Shown: positions 9,174 through 18,375 of the stretch, in pieces | Layout: the number at the start of each line of letters is the position of its first letter | Position numbering within the stretch: the first letter of the stretch is position 1 | Source: Haloplanus sp. HW8-1 | GTDB taxonomy: Archaea > Halobacteriota > Halobacteria > Halobacteriales > Haloferacaceae | Length of the DNA stretch: 64,000 nucleotides | Assembly (NCBI RefSeq): GCF_023703795.1 | Contig: NZ_CP098518.1 | Coordinates: 2,108,001-2,172,000, forward strand | Reading direction: 5' to 3' | Made by a program: the position numbers and the translations under genes | The notes under the pieces: model-generated | Database searches by the model: none | What the model saw: only the letters and a program-made list of their open reading frames with translations | What the model was told of the DNA's origin: nothing

Positions 9174-12100
9174 CCGCGGCGTCGAGTTTCTCCACCGGCG
9201 TTGGAGGCTCCGACTCGTAGTGATCGCCGAGTTGAGTCCGGCAGGACGCGCCGGGGGCGACGAGTTCCTCGCCCGAACTCTCGTCCACCTGGTCGAAGAG
9301 GATCGACCCGATGGCCTTGCTCATCGAGAAGTGTTCGGCCTCGTAGCCGAAGGACCCCGCCATCCCACAGCAGCCGGAGTCGAGCGGATCGACCGCGTAC
9401 CCCGCCCGCCGCAACACGCCGACGGCGTGGTGGTCCTTCTTGGTCGACTTCTGGTGACAGTGGCCGTGGTAGGTCAACGACCCCGTCGCGTCCGTCGACA
9501 GCGACTCGTCCAGGCGGAACGCGTCGAGATACTCCATGACGCCGTAGCTGTTGTCGGCGAGCGTCTCGACGTCGCCGTTGGACGTCGTCCGATCCTCCGA
9601 GGAACGTGGCTCCTCGCTGCCGCCCGGGAGCAGGTCGCGATAATCGGACTGGAACATCACGGCGTCGGAGGGTTCGACGAGTACCACGTCCCAGCCGTCG
9701 CGGACGCGGGGGGCGAGGGTCTCGACGTTCGTCGCCGCCTGCTCGCGCGCCTCGTCCAGAAAGCCCTTCGAGAACGGCGGCCGGCCGCTGCCGGCCACGT
9801 CGCGAGGAATCTCCACGTGGACGTTCGCCGCCTCCAGCACCCTGACCGCGGCCTTCCCCGATTCGGGGTGGTTGTACGTGGTGTAGGTGTCGGGAAAGAG
9901 GAGGACCCGGCGGTCCGCCTCGGCCGCGCTCACCCGCGCCCCACCCCGGTCGTCGAACCAGTCGACGAGCGACTGGCGGTGGAAGGTGGGCAGCGAGCGA
10001 TCCTTGGCGATGCCGAGCGTCTTCTCCATCACCGTCCGGGCGCCGGGAACCTTCGCCGCCCAGTTCGACAGCGGCGCCAGCGCCGAGCCGAGGGCGTTCA
10101 GTGTGTCGACGTTCGCGAACAGTTTATCGCGCAGCGAGGCGCCGTGGCGCTGGTGGTGTTCGTGGGTCACCTCCGCTTTCAACTTCGCGAGGTCGACCTC
10201 GCTCGGACAGTCCTTCGAACAGCCCTTGCAGCCGATACAGAGGTCCAGCACTTCGTGCATGAACTCCACGTCGGTGGCCTCGTCGTCCAGGTCGCCGCTC
10301 ATCGCCTGCCGGAGCAGGTTCGCCCGGCCGCGGGTGGCCTGGATCTCCTCCTGGCTCGCGCGGTAGGTGGGACACATTACGCCGCCGGTGGTCTCCTGTG
10401 GGCCGCGACAGCCCCCACAGCCGTGACAGAGTTCGACCATCCCCTGCATCCCGTTCTCGTTGTCCCAGTCGAGCGCGGGCGAGAAGCCGGCGTCGAACTC
10501 GTAGTCGGCGTCGAACCGCAGGTTCTCGGTCATGTCCACGTCGCCACAGACCGTCCCCGGGTTCAGCAGCCAGTCGGGGTCGAACGCCGACTTCAGGTCC
10601 CGGAACGTCTCCCAGAGACGGTCGCCGTACAGTTTCCGGTTCCACTGGGTTCGGGCGCGGCCGTCGCCGTGTTCGCCCGAGACTGAGCCGTTGTACTTCA
10701 CGACGAGGTCGGTCGCGGCGTCGGCGATGGACTCCATCCGCTCGATACCCTCGACGGTCTTGGTGTTGACCAGCGGCCGGATGTGGAGGACGCCCGGCCC
10801 GGCGTGGGCGTAGTAGCTCGCGAACGTGTCGTGATCGTCGAGCAGCGCCTGGAAGTCGGCGACGTAGGCCGGCAGGTTCTCGGGCGGGATGGCGGTGTCC
10901 TCGATGAACGAGATGTGTTTGGCGTCGCTGGTCCGACCCAGCAGGATCGGCAACCCCGACTTGCGCATCTTCCAGAACGTCGCCCGTTCCTCGGCGTCGT
11001 GAGCCTCCATCGCGTCGCGGGCGTAGCGCTCCTTCCCGGTCAGGTCGGCCGCCCCCTCGCTCGGCGACGCCTCGGTGTCGACGCCGCCGACGCGGTCGGC
11101 GATCAGGTTCGCGACCTTCCGTCGCCCCTCCTCGTCGCTGTCGGCGTAGAACTCGACGAGCAGGACCGAGTCCGTCCCCTCGGGCAACAGGCCGACCACG
11201 TCCGCGAACTCGGCCGTCTCCCGCGCCAGGTCGAGCAGGACGTCGTCCATCACCTCGACGGCCGCGGGGTCGTGTTCGAGGATCGGTGCCACGTCCTCCA
11301 TCGCGTCGATCAGGTCGTCGTAGGTCAGCAGGCCGATGGCCTTCGTCTCGGGGACGGGCTCCAGCGAGACGGTCGCCTCGGTGATGACCGCGAGGGTGCC
11401 CTCGCTGCCCGCCAGCAGGCGCGCGAGGTTGACCGACCCCGTCTCTGCCTCGTCGATCAGCACGTCCAGGTTGTACCCCGAGACGTTGCGCTTCAGATCC
11501 GGATACTTCTCGCGCACTTCGTCGGCCTCCTCGTCGACGATCCGGGCGACTTCGGCGTAGATGCGCTCGCGGATCGACCCCTCGGGGTCGGCGTCGGCCC
11601 GCAGGTCGTCGAGGTTGATCTCGCCGAACGTGGTGACGGTGCCGTCGGCCAGCACCGCCTCGACTTCCTCGACGTAAGCGTCCGTCTTGCCGTACTTCAG
11701 GGAGTGCGATCCGGTGGAGTTGTTGCCGATGGCGCCCCCGAGGGCGCTCTTGTCGCCCCACGCTGGGTCGGGGGCGAACTTCAGGTCGTGGGCGTCGAGT
11801 TCCGCGTTGAGGTCGCCGAGGTTGATGCCCGGCTGGGCGCGGGCCAGGCGGGCCTCGAGGTCCATCTCGATCACGTCGGTCATGTGCCGCGAGAAGTCGA
11901 GGACGACCGCCTCGTTGACGGTCTGTCCGGCGAGGCTCGTGCCGCCGCCGCGGGGGAGGACCGGCACCCCACGGTCGGCACAGTACTCGACGACCGCGGA
12001 CACGTCGGCAGTCGAGGTGGGGAAGACGACGCCGACGGGCGTCACTTCGTAGGCGCTCGCGTCGGTCGCGTAGAGCTGTCGGGAGTAGTCGTCGAACCGC

Positions 12101-12222
12101 ACGTCGCCCTCGATCAGCCCGTCGAGATCGTCGACCATCCCCGGACGGTCGACGTCGTCGCTCCGGTAGTCGTAATCCCCGTCTCGGGCGGGGTCGTCAG
12201 CGGGATCGCCTGTCGTTGCCAT
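9166..12222 (-). CDS. FAD-linked oxidase / Fe-S fusion, D-lactate dehydrogenase type
   Basis: This 1018-residue enzyme probably oxidises D-lactate (or glycolate) to the 2-oxoacid and passes electrons to the respiratory chain. Seen: an FAD-binding_4 domain (about residues 50-230, with PRGGGTSLAGQ), an FAD oxidase C-terminal domain with ISFIEDTAIP and SVSGEHGDGRART, two 4Fe-4S clusters (CHGCGGCRGP and CIGCKGCSKDCP), and a C-terminal CCG domain with HCHQKS and CCGMAGSFGYE. It is thus a single-chain GlcD-GlcF/Dld fusion, and the length is normal for that fusion. It is divergent from lutC across a 273-bp promoter region. TTTTAAG on the minus strand (12248-12254) suits a leaderless start. D-lactate is inferred from the lut neighbours. 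Confidence 0.92.
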   Translation of the reverse strand: MATTGDPADDPARDGDYDYRSDDVDRPGMVDDLDGLIEGDVRFDDYSRQLYATDASAYEVTPVGVVFPTSTADVSAVVEYCADRGVPVLPRGGGTSLAGQTVNEAVVLDFSRHMTDVIEMDLEARLARAQPGINLGDLNAELDAHDLKFAPDPAWGDKSALGGAIGNNSTGSHSLKYGKTDAYVEEVEAVLADGTVTTFGEINLDDLRADADPEGSIRERIYAEVARIVDEEADEVREKYPDLKRNVSGYNLDVLIDEAETGSVNLARLLAGSEGTLAVITEATVSLEPVPETKAIGLLTYDDLIDAMEDVAPILEHDPAAVEVMDDVLLDLARETAEFADVVGLLPEGTDSVLLVEFYADSDEEGRRKVANLIADRVGGVDTEASPSEGAADLTGKERYARDAMEAHDAEERATFWKMRKSGLPILLGRTSDAKHISFIEDTAIPPENLPAYVADFQALLDDHDTFASYYAHAGPGVLHIRPLVNTKTVEGIERMESIADAATDLVVKYNGSVSGEHGDGRARTQWNRKLYGDRLWETFRDLKSAFDPDWLLNPGTVCGDVDMTENLRFDADYEFDAGFSPALDWDNENGMQGMVELCHGCGGCRGPQETTGGVMCPTYRASQEEIQATRGRANLLRQAMSGDLDDEATDVEFMHEVLDLCIGCKGCSKDCPSEVDLAKLKAEVTHEHHQRHGASLRDKLFANVDTLNALGSALAPLSNWAAKVPGARTVMEKTLGIAKDRSLPTFHRQSLVDWFDDRGGARVSAAEADRRVLLFPDTYTTYNHPESGKAAVRVLEAANVHVEIPRDVAGSGRPPFSKGFLDEAREQAATNVETLAPRVRDGWDVVLVEPSDAVMFQSDYRDLLPGGSEEPRSSEDRTTSNGDVETLADNSYGVMEYLDAFRLDESLSTDATGSLTYHGHCHQKSTKKDHHAVGVLRRAGYAVDPLDSGCCGMAGSFGYEAEHFSMSKAIGSILFDQVDESSGEELVAPGASCRTQLGDHYESEPPTPVEKLDAAVR

Positions 12223-12247
12223 CGGGTGGGAATTGGTGTACGACCGC

Positions 12248-12254
12248 TTAAAAG
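12248..12254 (-). promoter_or_regulatory. TATA-like element for the D-lactate dehydrogenase gene
   Basis: On the minus strand the sequence reads CTTTTAAGC about 27 bp before the start codon at 12222. This is the spacing of a haloarchaeal TATA box serving a leaderless transcript. Confidence 0.5.
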
Positions 12255-12262
12255 CCGGGTAC

Positions 12263-12348
12263 TATGGTAGCCTTTGTAAGTCATCGCACACCTGATCGCC
12301 AGACTGCGTGGGATCAGGTGTGCAAACAGTTCCAAACGCTACTATAGC
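12263..12348. promoter_or_regulatory. long inverted repeat in the divergent lactate promoter region
   Basis: The inner arms GCACACCTGATC (12286-12297) and GATCAGGTGTGC (12312-12323) are perfect 12-bp complements around a 14-nt loop. The symmetry continues imperfectly outward to CTATGGTAGC (12263-12272) and GCTACTATAG (12339-12348). It lies upstream of the TATA-like box of the dehydrogenase and about 150 bp before lutC. The size and symmetry fit an operator for a dimeric or tetrameric regulator acting on both genes. Confidence 0.6.
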
Positions 12349-12495
12349 AGACGCCGGGGATCAGTACGTCCCCCGAACGGGGGTCGGGAGTCCCGTCGCC
12401 GGCGCCTCGTGCGCGAACGGGACGCGTCTCCGGCACGGAGATTCCACCCTGTCGGCGACCGAAGCTACAAAGCTCACGCGTCCCTACTGCGGGAC

Positions 12496-13005
12496 ATGGC
12501 TACCACCACGAACCCGACGCTGTCGACGTTCGCGGACGCCCTCGACGAACTCGGGGTCGCCCTCACCCGGACGACGGCCGACGAGTTCGCGGCGACGCTC
12601 GACGACGTCGTCCGCGACCCGGCGGTCGGCGTCCCCCTCCCGTTCGACGTCACGTACCCGGACCGCGTGACGGTCGATCCGACGCCCGCCGCCCTGGAAC
12701 GGGCGGCGACCGGCGTCACCCCCGCCACCTTCGGCGTCGCCAACTACGGCAGCGTCCTCCTCCCGTCGACCGCCGACGGGGCCGAACCCGTCTCCCTCTA
12801 TCCCGAACTCCACGTTCCGGTCGTCCGCGCGGGTGACGTCCTCCCGGACCTGCCCGAGGCACTGGACCGCTTCGGCGACATGGCCCGGACGGACGGTGCG
12901 AGTACGGTCGTCGCCACCGGCCCGAGCGCCACCGCCGACATGGGGGAACTCGTCCTCGGGGCGCACGGTCCCGAGGCCGTCCACGTGGTGATGCTCGATG
13001 AGTAA
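12496..13005 (+). CDS. lutC: LutC/YkgG-family lactate utilization protein (LUD domain)
   Basis: A 169-residue protein of the LUD domain family. Seen: GVANYGSVLLPST in mid-protein, then PSATADMGELVLGAHGPEAVHVV near the end. The latter is the LUD motif that also occurs in LutB. LutC is one of three proteins of the LutABC L-lactate oxidation complex. The ATG at 12496 is chosen because TACAAAG lies 27-30 bp before it and the longer frame adds atypical basic residues. Its stop overlaps the next gene by 8 bp, so the two are translationally coupled. Confidence 0.88.
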   Translation: MATTTNPTLSTFADALDELGVALTRTTADEFAATLDDVVRDPAVGVPLPFDVTYPDRVTVDPTPAALERAATGVTPATFGVANYGSVLLPSTADGAEPVSLYPELHVPVVRAGDVLPDLPEALDRFGDMARTDGASTVVATGPSATADMGELVLGAHGPEAVHVVMLDE

Positions 13006-15196
13006 GGGCAGGGGCGACAAGGCCGCCGAGATCCGGCGGCTGATGGCGACCGAAGGCTCCGCCATCGAGGCGAACACGAAGGGGTTCAACCGGAAGCGCC
13101 GGGAGGCGGTCGCGGAACTGGACAACTACGAGGAACTCCGGACGCGCGCCCGCGAGATCAAGGAGGACGCCATCGACCGCCTCCCCGAACTGATCGCGGA
13201 ACTCCGCGAGTCCGTCGAGGAAAACGGCGGTCACCTCTACGTCGCCGACGACGCCGCGGACGCGAACCGGTACGTCCGGGACGTCGTCGCCGACGAGGAC
13301 GCCGAACGCGTCGTCAAGAGCAAGTCGATGACCACCGAGGAACTGGACGTCAACGAGGCGTTGGAGGCCGACGGCGTGGACGTGGTGGAGACCGACCTCG
13401 GGGAGTGGGTCGTCCAGCTCGCCGACGAGACGCCCTCGCACCTGATCGCCCCGGCCATCCACCGCTCCCGGGAGAGCATCGCCGACCTGTTCGAGACGGT
13501 GTTCGACCCCGCGGACCCACCCGAGACGGCCGACGAACTCACCACGTTCGCCCGGACCCGACTCGGCGAACTCATCCGCGACGCCGACGTTGGGATGACC
13601 GGCGCCAACTTCGTTACCGCGGACTCGGGGACGCTGGCGCTGGTCACCAGCGAGGGCAACGCCCGGAAGTGTGCGGTCACGCCGGACACGCACGTCGCCG
13701 TCGCGGGCGTCGAAAAGGTCGTTCCCTCGACGGACGACCTCTCGCCGTTTCTCGAACTCCTCGCGCGCTCCGGCACGGGACAGGACCTCACGGCGTACGT
13801 CTCCCTGCTCACCCCGCCCGTCGACTCCCCGACCCTCGACTTCGACGACGACGAGACCCCGCTCTCCGAGCGGGAGTCCGACCGCGAGTTCCACCTCGTG
13901 CTCGTCGACAACGGCCGGATGGCGATGCGCGAGGACGAGCAACTCCGCGAGACGCTGTACTGCATCCGGTGTGGGGCCTGTTCGAACTCCTGTGCCAACT
14001 TCCAGCACGTCGGCGGGCACGCCTTCGGCGGCGAGACGTACTCCGGTGGCATCGGCACCGGCTGGGAGGCCGGGGTCGAGTCCCTCGACTCCGCGGCCGA
14101 GTTCAACGACCTCTGTACCGGCTGTTCCCGGTGTGTCAACGGCTGTCCCACCAAGATCGACATCCCGTGGATCAACACCGTCGTTCGCGACCGGATCAAC
14201 CGCGGGGCGGACCCCGAAGGGACCGACTTCCTCGTCGAGGGGCTGACGCCCGACGAGGAGCCAGGCGGCCTCGACCTCGACAAGCGCCTGTTCGGCAACT
14301 TCGCGACGCTCGCGAAAGTCGGGAGCGCGACTGCCCCCGTCTCGAACTGGATCGCCGACGCGGCGCCGGTGCGGTGGGCGCTCGAACGCGTCGCCGGCGT
14401 CGACGCCCGTCGCGACCTCCCCGAGTTCCGGCGGGAGACGCTCGTCGACTGGGCGCGGACGCGCACGGCGACGGTCACCGATCCGACCCGGGAGGTCGTG
14501 CTCTATCCCGACGTCTACACCAACCACGTCCAGGTCGAACGCGGCAAGGCGGCCGTCCGGACGCTGGAGGCCCTCGGCGTCTCGGTACGGGTTCCGTCCG
14601 TCCCCTCCAGCGGCCGCGCCCCGCTCTCACAGGGGATGATCGCCACCGCCGAGGAACACGCCCACGACGTCTATGGCGCCCTCGCCGAACACGTCGACGC
14701 CGGTCGCGACGTGGTCGTGATCGAACCGTCCGATCTCGCCATGTTCGAGCGGGAGTACGAGCGGTTCCTCGCCGACGCCGCCGTCGAGCGCCTGCAGGAG
14801 CACAGCTACGAGATCATGGAGTACGTCTACGGCCTGCTGGCGAACGGGGCCGACGCCGACGCGCTCCGCGCCGGCGACGGCCACGAGGTCGCCTACCACG
14901 CCCACTGCCAGCAGCGGACGCTCGGGCTCGACGCCCACACGACGGCCGTCCTCGACGACCTCGGCTACGACGTCGTCACCTCCGACGTGGAGTGCTGTGG
15001 GATGGCCGGCTCCTTCGGCTACAAGGACACCTACTACGAACTGAGCATGGACGTGGGCGAGGACCTGGCCGAGCAGTTCTCGACCCCCGAGACGCGCGAC
15101 CGGACGGTCGTCGCGAGCGGCACCTCCTGTCTGGAACAGCTCGACGCCCTCCTCTCCCGGCCGTCGCGGCACCCGATCGAACTGATCGCGCCGTAG
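12998..15196 (+). CDS. lutB: fused LutB-LutA type lactate oxidation iron-sulfur protein
   Basis: A 732-residue protein with three modules. A LUD domain (about residues 60-300) holds GANFVTADSGTLALVTSEGN. A ferredoxin-like region has two 4Fe-4S motifs, CIRCGACSNSCANF and CTGCSRCVNGCP. A C-terminal CCG domain has AHCQQRT and ECCGMAGSFGYK. In bacteria the last module resembles LutA, a separate protein; here it is fused behind LutB. With LutC it should oxidise L-lactate to pyruvate. Divergent to it is a Dld-type enzyme, so the locus covers both lactate isomers. Family membership is firm; the stereospecific split is from homology. Confidence 0.9.
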   Translation: MSKGRGDKAAEIRRLMATEGSAIEANTKGFNRKRREAVAELDNYEELRTRAREIKEDAIDRLPELIAELRESVEENGGHLYVADDAADANRYVRDVVADEDAERVVKSKSMTTEELDVNEALEADGVDVVETDLGEWVVQLADETPSHLIAPAIHRSRESIADLFETVFDPADPPETADELTTFARTRLGELIRDADVGMTGANFVTADSGTLALVTSEGNARKCAVTPDTHVAVAGVEKVVPSTDDLSPFLELLARSGTGQDLTAYVSLLTPPVDSPTLDFDDDETPLSERESDREFHLVLVDNGRMAMREDEQLRETLYCIRCGACSNSCANFQHVGGHAFGGETYSGGIGTGWEAGVESLDSAAEFNDLCTGCSRCVNGCPTKIDIPWINTVVRDRINRGADPEGTDFLVEGLTPDEEPGGLDLDKRLFGNFATLAKVGSATAPVSNWIADAAPVRWALERVAGVDARRDLPEFRRETLVDWARTRTATVTDPTREVVLYPDVYTNHVQVERGKAAVRTLEALGVSVRVPSVPSSGRAPLSQGMIATAEEHAHDVYGALAEHVDAGRDVVVIEPSDLAMFEREYERFLADAAVERLQEHSYEIMEYVYGLLANGADADALRAGDGHEVAYHAHCQQRTLGLDAHTTAVLDDLGYDVVTSDVECCGMAGSFGYKDTYYELSMDVGEDLAEQFSTPETRDRTVVASGTSCLEQLDALLSRPSRHPIELIAP

Positions 15197-15212
15197 CCCA
15201 CCGACGCGTCGC

Positions 15213-15527
15213 CTACGGCGTCCCGGTCGGTCGCTCATCCTCGACGACGGTCAACACGTCCTCGACGAACTCGCAGGACCGGTACCGGATCCGTCCACCC
15301 TCGGGATCGTACTCGACGAGGCCTGCCTCCTCCAACCGCGGCAACAGCGCGTGTCGAAGCGCGAGCGCCGCGTCGGCGGGCGGGTCGACGCTGTTGGACC
15401 GCACGTGTTCGGCCACCTCTCGACAGGTCGCGGTCCCGTCGGTCTCCTCCATCAAGTAGCGAACCGCGAGCCGTCGCCGTTCGTCGTCCAACGCACGGAA
15501 CACGGCGTCAGCGAGGTCGGCGTCCAT
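15213..15527 (-). CDS. small winged-helix protein (DUF7344-like)
   Basis: About 104 residues from the ATG at 15527. It matches the haloarchaeal stand-alone wHTH pattern: AVFRALDDERRRLAVRYLMEE, then a recognition region LRHALLPRLEEAGLVEYDPEGGRIRY. Such proteins are commonly annotated DUF7344 and are thought to bind DNA. An in-frame ATG at 15563 would add a Cys/His-bearing extension. The gene converges on lutB with 16 bp between stops. Its target is unknown. Confidence 0.75.
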   Translation of the reverse strand: MDADLADAVFRALDDERRRLAVRYLMEETDGTATCREVAEHVRSNSVDPPADAALALRHALLPRLEEAGLVEYDPEGGRIRYRSCEFVEDVLTVVEDERPTGTP

Positions 15528-15621
15528 GCCGTGGCGGTTCACCCGATGGGCACAAATTGTCATCCCGTAACGCGGCGACACCTCCTGTCGCCTCGCCGTC
15601 GACACCCGTCGTTCGGGCGAC

Positions 15622-16407
15622 TCAGTCCCCCGTCTTCTGCGTCGACTCGTCGCGGTACGTCTCGAACATCGATTCGACCGTCGCCAGCAGGTCGGGATCG
15701 TCCGAAACCGCGAGCGCGTGTGGCCGGCCCTCCTTGGACACGGCGACTGCGGCGGTGTCGTCCATGACCCCGGCGAAAAACGAGATTCGGTCCGGGTGGA
15801 CGTAGACGTCGACGGCGTCCGACTCGACGGTCGCCGCGTGGCCGTCGCGGTACTCGGCTCTCGACTCCGCCACGTCGCTCGCTCGCTGCGGGATCACCAC
15901 CTCGACGTCGATGTCCTCGTCGCCCTGCACCCGTGCTGCCAACTGGTCGATGCTCTCCCGTTGAACCCCGGGGGCGACCTCCCGAATGCGGGTCGCGTCC
16001 GCCCGTAGCGAGAGGATCCGATCGAGGATGCCGAAGGGATCCACGTCGGACGCGACGAGCAACTCCCCGTCCGCCAGTCCCTCGAGCGGGAGGCTACGAA
16101 AGGCGGGCGGCGCGTGGCGCAACAGGGGAGCGAAGTCGAGTGCTGTCCCTGCCCGCGTTCGGAACGCGTCGACTCCGTCGGCGACGTGTGTCCCAAGCGG
16201 CGTGAGTCGGAGAGGGCCGTCGGCCTCCCGGAGGTACCCCCGCTCTTCGAGCGAGTTCACGACCCGTACGACGGTCCGGTGTGACACGTCGAGCCGCGAC
16301 TCCACTGCCGCCCGTTCGATGGGTCCCTCCTCCGAGACGATGTCGAGGACCTTCGCTCGATTCTCTGACTGCGTTACGAACCGAAGTTCCGCGACGGCTT
16401 GCCCCAT
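15622..16407 (-). CDS. winged-helix transcriptional regulator (HTH + effector domain)
   Basis: A 261-residue regulator with the same layout as the gene at 8403-9173. The N-terminal wHTH has DVSHRTVVRVVNSLEERGYL. The C-terminal domain of about 180 residues contains repeated charged strands (DIDVEVVIPQRASDVAESR) and ends TVESMFETYRDES. This group is usually annotated as an HTH domain plus a methanogenesis-regulator-like C-terminal domain. The start at 16407 gives MGQAVAELRF; a Met six codons upstream also exists. It lies 94 bp behind the small wHTH gene on the same strand. Confidence 0.83.
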   Translation of the reverse strand: MGQAVAELRFVTQSENRAKVLDIVSEEGPIERAAVESRLDVSHRTVVRVVNSLEERGYLREADGPLRLTPLGTHVADGVDAFRTRAGTALDFAPLLRHAPPAFRSLPLEGLADGELLVASDVDPFGILDRILSLRADATRIREVAPGVQRESIDQLAARVQGDEDIDVEVVIPQRASDVAESRAEYRDGHAATVESDAVDVYVHPDRISFFAGVMDDTAAVAVSKEGRPHALAVSDDPDLLATVESMFETYRDESTQKTGD

Positions 16408-16527
16408 ACGCCCCGTGGACGGCACTCGCTTAAATCACGAGCGAACCCGGTCCGTCGGCGTGTCGAACCCTGTCGCGTACGCCGCCATCCGCGAACTATT
16501 AAGACCCGTCACGAACAGGAAGTGCAT

Positions 16528-16818
16528 ATGGACGGCACGCCACAGGAGATCACGACGCTCGTCGGGCGCGAGGTGTACTCGAACAACGGGGTTTTCGTCG
16601 GGGAGGTCGAGGACGTCCGCCTCGATCTCGGCCAGGAGTCCGTCACCGGACTCGCGCTCGGCGAACTGAGCCAGGAACTGTTCGCAGGGCGAGTCGAGGC
16701 CGGCAAGGGCGTGATGATCCCCTACCGCTGGGTCCGTGCCGTCGGCGACGTGATCCTCATCAACGACGTTGTCGAACGGCTCGAAGACGAGGACGAAGAC
16801 GAGGAAGTCGTCGCTTAG
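16528..16818 (+). CDS. PRC-barrel domain protein
   Basis: A small acidic protein of 96 residues. The beta-barrel pattern is clear: EITTLVGREVYSNNGVFVGEVEDVRLDL followed by IPYRWVRAVGDVILIND. PRC barrels occur in RimM and in stand-alone archaeal proteins linked to RNA processing or cell division (CdpB in haloarchaea); this copy cannot be placed in either group from sequence alone. The C-terminus is a run of Asp/Glu. The ATG at 16528 gives the family's normal N-terminus. Its stop overlaps the convergent DHH gene by 4 bp. Confidence 0.85.
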   Translation: MDGTPQEITTLVGREVYSNNGVFVGEVEDVRLDLGQESVTGLALGELSQELFAGRVEAGKGVMIPYRWVRAVGDVILINDVVERLEDEDEDEEVVA

Positions 16819-18275
16819 CTCCCGTTTCCGGCATCGTTCGCACTGCTCTCGACACCCATCGCGTCGAACAGTTTCTTGCGCACTGCCTCTTCGGCCAGCG
16901 CGAGCAGCGTGTCGCGATTGTCCTCGCTCGCCTCGATGCCGGTAAAGAGCCCGAGCGGAATCTCGGTGCTCCCTTGGGTGGAGTGTCCGCCGGCCTCGCC
17001 GATCTCGCCGTACGCGTCGTCGAGGACGTTCCCGATGTTGATGCGGATGTCCTTCGAGCGGGCGGCCAGATAGATGGTGTCGTCGGCGATGCCGAACACC
17101 GCGGTCGTGGTGATCCCCTCTAGGTTGAGGAGGTGCTGGGCGGCCTGCGCGAGCGCATCGCGGTCGCGGATGAATCCCGCGTTCGAGACGAGGTGGCTCC
17201 CCTGTACCTGCCGGTTCTGGATCGCCTCCGCCAGTACGTCCAGTGTCTCCGGCGACATCGACGGCGACTCCACCTGTTCGAGCGTGTCGTGGTCGGCGAA
17301 GGGGTAGAGGTACGCCGCCGCCGTCAGGTCCGCGGGCGTGGTGTCGCGCTTGAAATCAAGCGTCTCGGCGCGGATGCCGTACAGGAGCGCCGTCGCCACT
17401 TCCTGGTTCGGCGAGAGGTCGAACTCCTGGATGTACTTCGTGAGGATCGTCGACGTCGAGGAGACGTTCGGCCGCACGTCCATGAACTCGGCGTCGTAGT
17501 CGGTCTCGGGTTCGTAGTGGTCGATGAAGATGTCGACGCCGGTGTCGAGGCCGAGATCCCCTGATTTCATGTGGTCGACCAGTGCGATCAGCGCGTACTC
17601 ATCCAGTGACGCCACGTCCGACAGGGGAAGGAGTTCGATCCCGAGCAGGTTCACGAACGCCCGGTTCTCTTGGTGGCCGATGTCGCCGTGATAGAGGATG
17701 TCTGCCTCCACGTCGTGGGCGTCGGCGATGGCCTGCAGCGCCACCGCACTGGCGATGGAGTCCGGGTCGGGGTTGTCGTGAGTGAGGATAGCGAGTTTCC
17801 CGCCACCGGTGTGGAGGATGTCCGCGAGTTGTTGAGCCTTGTACTCCAGTTCGCCCGTCTCAAGGGCGCGCAGCGCCGACTCAGCGATCACCTGTGATGG
17901 ATTGATCACCACGTCCGCCCCCGCTTCGGTGAGTTCGTCTTCCGAGACGGGATCGGACGCCCGGACGATGATGAACTGGTCGCCGCCGCGCTCGCGGATC
18001 GTCGAGACGGCGGCCTTGTTCGCCTCGACGTCCGACGCCAGAATGAGGAGGACGTCGCGGTCGGCGACGAGATCAGCCACCTCGTCCTCGCGGATGTCGG
18101 TCCGACGAGCGTCGAGGTCCTGATCGCGGAGCGCTTCGACGCGGCTCTCGTCACGGTCGAGGATCAGCACGCTCTTGCCTTCCGACGCGAGGTCCTCGGC
18201 GACGGCGTGGCCGACGCTCCCACAGCCGAGGATCGCGTACGAAGACATAGTCGAGACTGAGGCCGCGTTACTCAT
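16815..18275 (-). CDS. TrkA-N plus DHH/DHHA1 phosphoesterase domain protein
   Basis: A 486-residue protein. An N-terminal Rossmann TrkA-N (RCK) domain, YAILGCGSVGHAVAEDL, occupies about residues 10-125. A DHH phosphoesterase domain follows, with LTHDNPDPDSIASAVAL and the metal-binding ALVDHMKSG, IFIDHYEPE. DHHA1 with GGHSTQGSTEI is at the C-terminus. The organisation matches archaeal RecJ/NrnA-like phosphoesterases that may cleave nano-RNA or cyclic dinucleotides, with nucleotide sensing by TrkA-N. The substrate is not known. The start at 18275 fits a TATA-like GTTAAGTG about 28 bp upstream; the next Met (18248) is an alternative. Confidence 0.88.
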   Translation of the reverse strand: MSNAASVSTMSSYAILGCGSVGHAVAEDLASEGKSVLILDRDESRVEALRDQDLDARRTDIREDEVADLVADRDVLLILASDVEANKAAVSTIRERGGDQFIIVRASDPVSEDELTEAGADVVINPSQVIAESALRALETGELEYKAQQLADILHTGGGKLAILTHDNPDPDSIASAVALQAIADAHDVEADILYHGDIGHQENRAFVNLLGIELLPLSDVASLDEYALIALVDHMKSGDLGLDTGVDIFIDHYEPETDYDAEFMDVRPNVSSTSTILTKYIQEFDLSPNQEVATALLYGIRAETLDFKRDTTPADLTAAAYLYPFADHDTLEQVESPSMSPETLDVLAEAIQNRQVQGSHLVSNAGFIRDRDALAQAAQHLLNLEGITTTAVFGIADDTIYLAARSKDIRINIGNVLDDAYGEIGEAGGHSTQGSTEIPLGLFTGIEASEDNRDTLLALAEEAVRKKLFDAMGVESSANDAGNGS

Positions 18276-18375
18276 GTGATCCGACGTATCGAGCCATCTC
18301 ACTTAACGTCGTCCCTTTTTCCCACCGGCGTGAAGGGAAACGCCTTTTAGTGGGCCACGGATACCGGATGTCGTA

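Noticed and set aside
12716-14527. 603-codon minus-strand ORF inside the lutB gene
   Set aside because: Pure antisense of a gene with clear Fe-S motifs; the composition is that of a mirror frame.
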